64,000 nucleotides of DNA from Marinobacter nauticus (GTDB lineage Bacteria; Pseudomonadota; Gammaproteobacteria; Enterobacterales; Shewanellaceae): the NCBI RefSeq assembly GCF_019801015.1, contig NZ_JAHVJZ010000004.1, positions 248,001 to 312,000 on the forward strand, given 5' to 3'. The translations under genes were made by a program, and so were the position numbers. Below, piece after piece: positions 25,999-34,005 of the stretch. Positions within the stretch are counted from its first letter, which is position 1; every line of letters starts with the position of its first letter. The notes beneath the pieces are model-generated. The model had not been told where the DNA came from, made no database searches, and saw only the letters and a program-made list of their open reading frames with translations.

Positions 25999-28730
25999 CC
26001 CCGCCCCCGATCGGGCGAACAGAATTGATCGGCCACATAGGGCATGATCCCCCCAGCGAAGAAATACGCCAGCTCGCGCTCATTGTCGATCGCCAGCGTC
26101 ACCGGGATCCTTTGTACTGCCGCCGGTTCAAGCGGCGATGGAGGGGCCGCAGTGATCTGCAGGGAGAGGATCTGCCGTGGTACCAGCGCTTCAAACCCCT
26201 TGGCCGATGGCGCGGGTATGCTGATCCTCTCATCGCCCCTGAGCTGCAGTGCATCCAGATCGAGATCGGCGGGTAACAGCAAGGGCATGATCCCCATCCC
26301 CACCAGATTGCTGCGATGGATCCGCTCAAAGGAGCGTGCGATCACCGCCTTGATGTTCAACAGCAGACACCCTTTCGCTGCCCAGTCGCGGCTTGATCCG
26401 GTGCCGTACTCCTTACCGGCAATGATCACCAGCGGCACGTGATGGGCGAGATAGTGCTGACTGGCCTGATAGATCGACACCGGCGCTGTCGGCGCCGCCG
26501 CTTGCCCTTCCTGCCGGACCGATCCGCCCGGCGGGTTCCAAATGCAGGTGAAGCCCCCTTCCATCGGATCGACCAAACGGTTCTTTAAGCGCCGATTGGC
26601 AAAGGTGCCGCGCACCATCACTTCGTGATTGCCACGACGCGCGCCGTAACTGTTAAAGGCCTCGGTCTTCACCCCCTGACTCAGCAGATAATCGCCCGCC
26701 GGCGTCTGCGGATCGATCTGACCCGCCGGCGAGATGTGATCCGTGGTAATGGAATCACCCAAAATAGCCAGTATTCGGCCATCCACTATCGGCTCGGGGC
26801 TCGCACTGCAAGCCACAAACGGGGCCTGGCGGATGTAGGTGGATCCCGCTTGCCAGGGATAGCACACCGCGTTGTCGATCTTGAGTCCCTCCCAAGTGTC
26901 GTCACCGATGCTCATGTCTGCATAGGACTGGCCGTACAGTTCACGGTTGATCCGCGCCAGCACCGCCGCAACCTCGGCGCTATCGGGCCACAAGTCGCGC
27001 AGGAACACCGCATTGCCATCGCGATCCGTGCCCAGCGGCTCAGTGTCCAAATCGATGCGGGTATGGCCCACCAGAGCAAACGCCACCACCAGCGGCGGCG
27101 AGGCCAGCCAGTTCAAGCGCACAAAGGGATGAATGCGCCCTTCAAAATTGCGGTTGCCGGACAGCACGCCACACACCTGCAGCTTGCCCTGCGCGATCAC
27201 CGCTTCCAGTCCATCGTTGAGTGGCCCGGAGTTGCCGATGCAGGTAGTACAGCCAAATCCCACCCGCTGAAAACCTAGCTGATCCAAATACCCCTGCAGG
27301 CCGGACTGATCCAGATAGCGCGCCACCACCTGAGAGCCGGGCGCCAACGAGGTTTTGACGTGGGGTTTGACCCTCATGCCTCTCGCCACTGCCGCCTTGG
27401 CCAATAGCCCCGCCAGCACCATCACCTGCGGATTGGAGGTGTTGGTGCAGGAGGTGATGGCGGCGATCACCAGATCGCCATCGCGCAGCGCCACGTCGTC
27501 CCCACCTTGGCGCGAGTGCTCGCCCGCCAAGGCGAGCTCATCCAGGGTCTTCTGCTTGATCGCCGCTAACGGCAATCGGTCTTGTGGCCGCTTTGGCCCG
27601 GCGACACAGGGGACGATCCCGCCAAGATCAACCGTCAGGCTCTCGCTGTAGATCACCGCACTGGCCTGCTCACCCGGTTGATAGAACAAGCCCTGAACGC
27701 GGGCATAATCGTGTACCCGCTTCACCAGCTCGGCGGGGCGGTGGGTCAAGGTGAGATACTCGATGACCTGATCATCTATGGGGAACAGCGCGCAGGTGGC
27801 GCCATACTCAGGCGCCATATTGGCGATGGTGGCACGGTCCGCCACACTCAAATGGGCCAAGCCCGCGCCGTAAAACTCAACGTACTTGCCTACCACACCG
27901 TGGTTTCTCAGTAACTCGGTCAGGGTCAGCACCAAGTCGGTGGCGGTCAGGCCCGGCGACAGCGCCCCCAGCAAATTCACCCCAACCACCCTGGGCGCAT
28001 TGAGGCTCAAGGGTTGGCCGAGCATCACCGCTTCGGCCTCGATCCCGCCAACGCCCCAGCCGAGCACCCCCAGGCCGTTGATCATCGTGGTATGGCTGTC
28101 GGTGCCCACCAGCGTATCCGGAGACAGGACGCCATCCGCCTGGCGCACCACCTGAGCCAGATACTCGAGATTCACCTGATGGCAAATGCCCCGGCCCGGC
28201 GGCACCACGGTCAGGTTGTCAAAAGCGCCTTGCGCCCACTTTAAGAACTGATAGCGCTCACGGTTGCGCTCCATCTCCCGCTGCCGGTTGAAAGAGAGCG
28301 CGTCGGCGGTGCCGGCCCTATCCACGATCACCGAGTGATCGATCACCAGATCGACCGGACACAGCGGATTGATCCGTTTGGCATCGCCCCCTTTGGCGTG
28401 CACCGCATCACGCATCGCCGCCAGATCGACGATCGCCGGCACACCGGTATAGTCCTGCATCAGCACCCGGCTGGGGAAAAACGAAAACTCAAACGCCTGT
28501 GATGCGTTGCTCGCGCTGAGCTGCTGGATGATCTTGGCTTGGCCGTGATCCCCCGGGCCATGTCTCATGACGTTTTCCAAAAACAGCCGCACGATAAACG
28601 GTTGCTGTTCGAGCGAGAAGTGGTGATCCTGCGCCAGCTTCGGCAACGACCAATAACGCCATGTTTCACCGTCACTGGCGTGCTCGGTCAAATAGCGTTG
28701 GCGCCATTGCAGTGCTTGTTTAGACCTCAT
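25995..28730 (-). CDS. acnA: Aconitate hydratase A
   Basis: A 911-residue aconitase of the AcnA/IRP type, converting citrate to isocitrate. The cluster cysteines are visible in ITSCTNTSNP and FGCTTCIGNSGP, and the catalytic-site motifs include VGTDSHTTMINGLGVLGWGVGG and AGKEYGTGSSRDWAAKG. Length is close to E. coli AcnA (891). AcnA is the stress-resistant isozyme in bacteria that also have AcnB. Its start overlaps the end of nhaA by 11 bp and its stop overlaps the fumC start by four, so the three are tightly coupled. It lies inside the CAST and is not part of a normal TCA locus. Confidence 0.95.
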   Translation of the reverse strand: MRSKQALQWRQRYLTEHASDGETWRYWSLPKLAQDHHFSLEQQPFIVRLFLENVMRHGPGDHGQAKIIQQLSASNASQAFEFSFFPSRVLMQDYTGVPAIVDLAAMRDAVHAKGGDAKRINPLCPVDLVIDHSVIVDRAGTADALSFNRQREMERNRERYQFLKWAQGAFDNLTVVPPGRGICHQVNLEYLAQVVRQADGVLSPDTLVGTDSHTTMINGLGVLGWGVGGIEAEAVMLGQPLSLNAPRVVGVNLLGALSPGLTATDLVLTLTELLRNHGVVGKYVEFYGAGLAHLSVADRATIANMAPEYGATCALFPIDDQVIEYLTLTHRPAELVKRVHDYARVQGLFYQPGEQASAVIYSESLTVDLGGIVPCVAGPKRPQDRLPLAAIKQKTLDELALAGEHSRQGGDDVALRDGDLVIAAITSCTNTSNPQVMVLAGLLAKAAVARGMRVKPHVKTSLAPGSQVVARYLDQSGLQGYLDQLGFQRVGFGCTTCIGNSGPLNDGLEAVIAQGKLQVCGVLSGNRNFEGRIHPFVRLNWLASPPLVVAFALVGHTRIDLDTEPLGTDRDGNAVFLRDLWPDSAEVAAVLARINRELYGQSYADMSIGDDTWEGLKIDNAVCYPWQAGSTYIRQAPFVACSASPEPIVDGRILAILGDSITTDHISPAGQIDPQTPAGDYLLSQGVKTEAFNSYGARRGNHEVMVRGTFANRRLKNRLVDPMEGGFTCIWNPPGGSVRQEGQAAAPTAPVSIYQASQHYLAHHVPLVIIAGKEYGTGSSRDWAAKGCLLLNIKAVIARSFERIHRSNLVGMGIMPLLLPADLDLDALQLRGDERISIPAPSAKGFEALVPRQILSLQITAAPPSPLEPAAVQRIPVTLAIDNERELAYFFAGGIMPYVADQFCSPDRGRG

Positions 28731-30141
28731 GATCTTTGCCCTCTATGGATCGTCGCTCAAGGGAAGTCTGCTCTGCGCCCGTTGGGTACTCAGTTCGCTC
28801 AACCGAAGACGGGGTGAAATGACGCAACAAGATCAGGCCAAACAGCGCAGACACAACCGAGGCGAGCAGAATGGACAGTTTCACGGCGTTGATCTGCTCC
28901 GGGCTATACGCCAGCTCGCCGATAAACAGGGCCATGGTGAAACCAATGCCGGCTAACGCTCCGCCACCGAGGATCAACCGCCAACTGAGATCCGGTGGCA
29001 AAGCCGCAATGCGCAAAGTCACCGCCAACCAGCTAAACAGAAGAATTCCGACCGGCTTGCCGAACACCAAACCCAGGAAGACCGCCATCATCAATGACGG
29101 CGTGAACGGCGTATCAGACAGTTGCACCCCCGCATTGGCCAGGGCAAACAGAGGTAGCACCACAAAACCGATCCAGGGGTGCAGCAACATTTCCAACCGC
29201 TCGACCGGAGAGAGTGCTTCGCGCGCCGCCGCTTCCGCGGTTTTTAACACCCGGCGACCGGGCGTATCCCCGCTCCAATGATCGCCCGGCGGATAAGCCA
29301 CCACGCAGTCCATGATGGTATGCAGACGCTCATCGGTGACCCATTTACTGGTGGGGGTCATCAAACCGAGCACCACCCCCGTGACGGTCGGGTGAATACC
29401 GGACGCATCGACCGCCAGCCAGACCAATCCGCCGGACAGAAAAAACAGGGGAATGCTGCGCACCCCGAGAAAACCGATGAGCCGGATCAACACCAAACCC
29501 AGCACCGCTAGTCCGATAGGGAGCCAATGGATCTCAGATCCATAACCGATCGCCACCACCAAAATGGCCCCAATGTCATCGACGACGGCGAGCGACAGCA
29601 TGAATAGCCGCAAACTTTTCGGAATGCGCCGACCCAGCAGCGCCAAGCAACCGATCACGAACGCCGTGTCCGTTGCCATCACGGTGCCCCAGCCATGCTG
29701 GCCGGGTTCGCCAAACTGCAACAGCAGATAGATAAATGCGGGGAACAACATGCCACCCAGAGCGGCACTGATCGACAACATGGCCAGGCGCGGGCGACGT
29801 AACTCACCGAGCACCAGCTCACGCTTGAGCTCTAACGCGATTAAGAAGAAGAACAGGGTCATCGCAGCATCGTTCACCCAGCCATGCAGCGACCGTTCAA
29901 ACACCAGGGTGCCGAACTTGATCCCAACTGAGGTATGCCACACGGCGGCGAATGGCTCACGCCAGACAGAGTTGGCGAGCGCCAAAGCGAGCAACGTCGA
30001 AAAGAACAGAACCAAACCTGCGGAGGCTTCGAGCTTAACGAAACGCGTGACCGGATAAGTGACCCAATCGATGTGCGCTTTCGGCAGCTGAGTCGCGTGA
30101 CCTCGTTTCACCCAGGTTGACTTGTTACCGCCGGTATTCAT
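28720..30141 (-). CDS. nhaA: Na+/H+ antiporter, NhaA family
   Basis: A 473-residue antiporter with about 12 membrane segments. It contains the paired aspartates of the ion site (LAVVDDIGAILVV), the preceding VMATDTAFVIGCLALLG, and the conserved LPLFALANAGV near the middle. It belongs to the longer NhaA subtype, which has an extra loop (HWSGDTPGRRVLKTAEAA) not found in the 388-residue E. coli protein. It is first in the operon with acnA and fumC. No strong ribosome site precedes the ATG. It would export sodium and may help a host in saline conditions; why it travels with TCA enzymes is unclear. Confidence 0.92.
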   Translation of the reverse strand: MNTGGNKSTWVKRGHATQLPKAHIDWVTYPVTRFVKLEASAGLVLFFSTLLALALANSVWREPFAAVWHTSVGIKFGTLVFERSLHGWVNDAAMTLFFFLIALELKRELVLGELRRPRLAMLSISAALGGMLFPAFIYLLLQFGEPGQHGWGTVMATDTAFVIGCLALLGRRIPKSLRLFMLSLAVVDDIGAILVVAIGYGSEIHWLPIGLAVLGLVLIRLIGFLGVRSIPLFFLSGGLVWLAVDASGIHPTVTGVVLGLMTPTSKWVTDERLHTIMDCVVAYPPGDHWSGDTPGRRVLKTAEAAAREALSPVERLEMLLHPWIGFVVLPLFALANAGVQLSDTPFTPSLMMAVFLGLVFGKPVGILLFSWLAVTLRIAALPPDLSWRLILGGGALAGIGFTMALFIGELAYSPEQINAVKLSILLASVVSALFGLILLRHFTPSSVERTEYPTGAEQTSLERRSIEGKDHEV

Positions 30142-30318
30142 GATGGCCGCAGGCCTGGCCCCTGAATGCGCCTGTTATAACGGCAAACAGCCCCCCAGAC
30201 GCAGCTCAGACCATCGCGCTGAAACACACGCTCGCCATTAACCCACGGCATAATTCACTCCCGTGTACAGCACAAACCCCACTTACTCAGTCTAGTCCCT
30301 AACCCTCACCGTCCCTGC
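30142..30318. other. Non-coding region upstream of nhaA
   Basis: About 180 bp with no gene; it should hold the nhaA-acnA-fumC promoter. No clear transposon end or operator was recognised. To its right begin the relic fragments. Confidence 0.4.
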
Positions 30319-30371
30319 TTTGATGAAACGACGTATGCTTTTATCAATCACAGCAAAGTCGGTGAATAGCC
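30319..30371 (-). pseudogene. Relic fragment of a second tnsA gene
   Basis: Read leftward, the segment aligns with tnsA of this element around its catalytic aspartate: GGCTAT, then after a one-base deletion GAC TTT GCT GTG ATT GAT, then in register CGT TTC ATC. This encodes GYSP/DFAVID...RFI against GYTPDFAVID...RFIE in TnsA (residues 66-82). The bases around it have decayed, and a frameshift and stops are present. It abuts the integrase relic. The match is short but keeps codon register across about 50 bp, so homology is likely though not certain. Confidence 0.55.
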
Positions 30372-30373
30372 CC

Positions 30374-30428
30374 CTGCCTTAATCAACTGACTATGGATAG
30401 GGATCACCCGCTCACTACTGGCGGTCTT
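30374..30428 (-). pseudogene. Relic fragment of a tyrosine integrase, cut off by the IS3-family element
   Basis: These 55 bp match 47997-48051 of the intact integrase gene at 46 positions and encode the identical KTASSERVIPIHSQLIKA. All nine differences are synonymous, so the fragment comes from a related integrase that had evolved under selection. The fragment ends exactly at the IS3-family left inverted repeat on one side and meets the tnsA relic on the other. No remaining integrase sequence is found beyond the IS right end, which suggests a deletion at the insertion. Confidence 0.85.
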
Positions 30429-30497
30429 TGTAGTGGCCTAATGATCCCGGATCACCGCTTTAGGTGGTAAAGTCGCCACCGCAACAAGAGGTGTTCA

Positions 30498-31660
<1,163 letters not shown>

Positions 31661-31668
31661 CCACTACA

Positions 31669-32072
31669 GCGTACACCACGCATTTAAACCCGTTCAATAA
31701 ATTAGAGTCTGGCTAATCACCCGACTAGACGAAATCGTCCTACGCTAAAGAGCATTGCAATTTTACTCCAAGAGGCCAAAAACATCAATAGCACTCCAAA
31801 GTACTCAATGTGGCTTGCTTATCCAATTGGCAGTGCGACAGCTCATGAAAATGCTTGCTTTTTGCTCTTCCCTTCAACGAGTAGCTGATACCTACTCAAA
31901 GCCCTTACGGCACACAATGAGAGGTTATGTTCAATCGGTTTACTCAGACTCAACTGGCCCTAGGCCGCTTGTTCAGCATCTGAAAACAGTCCATTGAGCC
32001 AGTCAGAGAGCTGTATGGCATTCAATCGGGTTTGGCGCTCCGGCAGGCTCCTATTCACAATGGCCAGATGTG
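31669..32072. other. 400-bp non-coding region between the IS and the CRISPR terminator
   Basis: No gene, TnsB-type site or further CRISPR repeat was found. It is AT-rich. It may be the distal flank of an ancestral CRISPR region, since many I-F3 elements end soon after the array while here 14 kb of cargo follows. Confidence 0.4.
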
Positions 32073-32101
32073 AAAAGCCCCCGGCGTTCGCCGGGGGCTT
32101 T
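32073..32101 (-). terminator. Intrinsic terminator of the CRISPR transcript
   Basis: A perfect stem AAAGCCCCCGGC/GCCGGGGGCTTT with a GTTC loop and a TTTT run in the leftward direction. It lies two bases beyond the divergent repeat, so the pre-crRNA probably ends here. Confidence 0.85.
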
Positions 32102-32103
32102 GT

Positions 32104-32252
32104 GTATCGATCTGCCTCTTCGGCAGAAACAGGTTCCTCGTTATGGATGCTTACTTCTGGGCCTTATCTCAGCTGCCTATGCGGCAGTTCACTGGCGTAG
32201 CGATGGATCGATTGATGAGTAGTATTTCTCAGCTGCCTATTCGGCAGTTCTT
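32104..32252 (-). CRISPR. Short I-F CRISPR: three 28-bp repeats, two spacers, last repeat divergent
   Basis: Read leftward after cas6f: repeat 1 (32225-32252) AAGAACTGCCGAATAGGCAG..., 32-base spacer 1 (32193-32224), repeat 2 (32165-32192) GTGAACTGCCGCATAGGCAG..., spacer 2 of 32-33 bases (32132-32164), repeat 3 (32104-32131) TGTTTCTGCCGAAGAGGCAG.... The hairpin CTGCC-N5-GGCAG is kept in all three; repeat 3 differs widely outside it. This arrangement, with an atypical terminal repeat after the guide for the attachment site, is characteristic of I-F3 CASTs. Spacer 2 matches ffs. Spacer 1 has no match I could find in the window. Confidence 0.93.
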
Positions 32253-32310
32253 TGTTAAGCATAGCGTGAAGAGTAACGCCCTAACTGGCTTTCCTTTGAT
32301 TTCGACTTGC

Positions 32311-32964
32311 TCACCTTGTCCTTGATTGCCTAGTTTCTGGAATCTCATCAGAAAAAAGGGTATCGCTGCCCCACAGTTCCGGGTGTGTGCCAAGGTGCTT
32401 TAGATTGGTAGCAAAACCATAGCGGCAGAAGCTATCGGATAACTCACCGGGCTCCAGTTCCTTCTGGATATGGAGAAGGTATTGCTGACCGCTGCTTTTG
32501 CTGTGTATCAGAACACTGTGGAATGGTTCCAACTGACGCTCTTTGTTCCCAGTAACTGGTCGAAAGACTTCGCCCCTAGCTTCGGCACGGCGTTTTGCGC
32601 GCTCCAGTCTTCGTCGTTTCTCGCCAGGGAAACATTTCGCAATGCTCTGGTTACGCTTAAAACGAACCTCCCGGCACCTTTTAGGCACCAGTTGAATGCC
32701 GGTACGCTCAAAGAGTCGGTCATTGACCATCATCTCGAAATAGCTTTGCTGGCAGAGCTGTTCCAACAAAGTGATGTCAGTACTGACGAAAGCAATCGAG
32801 TTGCCCAGCGAGGCTTCTGTCCAATCAGGAAAGCTCACGCCTATACCCTCCACCCTGTGACGGCACAAGAAGCCGTGAAGAATCGAGATACAGCGCCCAG
32901 CCAACAATCCAGCATCTACATGCATGGGTACATAGCGAATAGCGAAGAAGTACCTCTTCTCCAT
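32311..32964 (-). CDS. cas6f: Cas6f (Csy4) crRNA-processing endonuclease
   Basis: A 217-residue type I-F Cas6 that cleaves the CRISPR repeat hairpin and remains bound to the crRNA 3' end. Visible marks are the N-terminal YFFAIRYVPMHVDAGLLAGR, LHGFLCRH, a basic arginine-rich stretch (EKRRRLERAKRRAEARGEVF) and the YGFA near the C-terminus, corresponding to the family YG(L/F)S. Its ATG directly adjoins the cas7f stop. The CRISPR begins 58 bp after its stop, so array and cas genes may share a transcript. Confidence 0.92.
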   Translation of the reverse strand: MEKRYFFAIRYVPMHVDAGLLAGRCISILHGFLCRHRVEGIGVSFPDWTEASLGNSIAFVSTDITLLEQLCQQSYFEMMVNDRLFERTGIQLVPKRCREVRFKRNQSIAKCFPGEKRRRLERAKRRAEARGEVFRPVTGNKERQLEPFHSVLIHSKSSGQQYLLHIQKELEPGELSDSFCRYGFATNLKHLGTHPELWGSDTLFSDEIPETRQSRTR

Positions 32965-34005
32965 CTAGGTTCTCCCTTGCTGAAAGAGGCCACCTTTGAG
33001 CAGCACAGACATGAGGTAATGAATTTCGTCAGGGATATCACTACCATCACTTTTCTTACAGCTTCGCAGCCTTCGGATGTAATAAGCGGTACGCCTCAAG
33101 TGTTGGTAGAAGTCTCGTCCCGTAGTCGGATGACGGAGCGCAACTAGAGCACGCTTGTTGGCGCCATACTCGTGCACCCGAAGTGGCATATCAGCCTCTT
33201 CATCCCACCAGTCATCAATCATCTGTAATGCGGCGCCAACTTTCTCCGCATGAAAACTCGCAGCGATACGCCCATCACCACATTGCACTTTCGCCAGTTG
33301 TCTTGAAGGCACTCCTTGCTCAACACTTCCGGTGAAGTCCTGACTGGGATGGACCTCTTGGCAAAAAGCTATTTTCATCTTCGCGGTAATCGTGGCAAAC
33401 CAGTACTGCTTGGGATCGCTCAATGCCTGGGATAGCTCGTCGGTGAGGGCTGCAAGGACTGCATCCTCCGGGTCCGGCCATTGGGATTGCCAATCGAGTT
33501 GCCGCGCATCGCCTATCCGATAAAGGCCCCCGTTGGCCGTTATCACCTCTACCTCTGTCCCCATGGTCTGCTGATTACGCCAAAGCCAAGAGCCCATCAG
33601 GATGTTTCTAGCATATCGCCTAGCCAACTCCTGGTAGCCTCCAGCTTGTTTGTAGCCACTGGCCAACTTCATGAGCCATCGATGAGTCCTCAGACTATCG
33701 CTCTTGTTTGGGGCGAGAGAGTTGGCTTCGACACGCAGGGAGAAACGGCAAAGCAGTTCCTCGACCATGGGTGGGACATAGCACGATTCGATGGTATGGG
33801 GGTTGCCGTAGGCCAAGTCTTTGGTTTCGGTCTTCTTGGCCCGGAAACGTGCGTCATAGCCTTCTGAGAAATTACCCTTTTGCCCGTTGATCTTGTTCAC
33901 TTCAACGGGAAGGGGTACAAAATCGCTATCTTGGGTTTGGTAGAAAAAAACCGCTTTGCCCGGGGACAACGAACGAGTGTAATTAAGGTGTCGGCCTAAC
34001 TCCAT
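32965..34005 (-). CDS. cas7f: Cas7f (Csy3) Cascade backbone protein
   Basis: A 346-residue type I-F backbone subunit, several copies of which coat the crRNA. It begins MELGRHLNYTRSLSPGKAVF and contains NGGLYRIGDARQLDWQ and the late DFYQHLRRTAYYIRRLRS. The ATG at 34005 has GGAG seven bases upstream; a 26-codon upstream extension lies wholly within the cas8f frame and lacks family similarity. It overlaps the cas8f 3' end by 23 bp. In CASTs this subunit also contributes to TniQ contact through Cas6/Cas7. Confidence 0.92.
   Translation of the reverse strand: MELGRHLNYTRSLSPGKAVFFYQTQDSDFVPLPVEVNKINGQKGNFSEGYDARFRAKKTETKDLAYGNPHTIESCYVPPMVEELLCRFSLRVEANSLAPNKSDSLRTHRWLMKLASGYKQAGGYQELARRYARNILMGSWLWRNQQTMGTEVEVITANGGLYRIGDARQLDWQSQWPDPEDAVLAALTDELSQALSDPKQYWFATITAKMKIAFCQEVHPSQDFTGSVEQGVPSRQLAKVQCGDGRIAASFHAEKVGAALQMIDDWWDEEADMPLRVHEYGANKRALVALRHPTTGRDFYQHLRRTAYYIRRLRSCKKSDGSDIPDEIHYLMSVLLKGGLFQQGRT

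Noticed and set aside
31669-32072. Additional CRISPR repeats or a CAST end beyond the array
   Set aside because: No CTGCC-N5-GGCAG hairpin and no CATAAGTCTGCATAG-type site could be found; the true left end is at 17800.
32470-33147. A rightward open frame across cas6f and the end of cas7f
   Set aside because: The leftward frames carry Cas6f and Cas7f motifs; the opposite frame has none and spans the gene junction.
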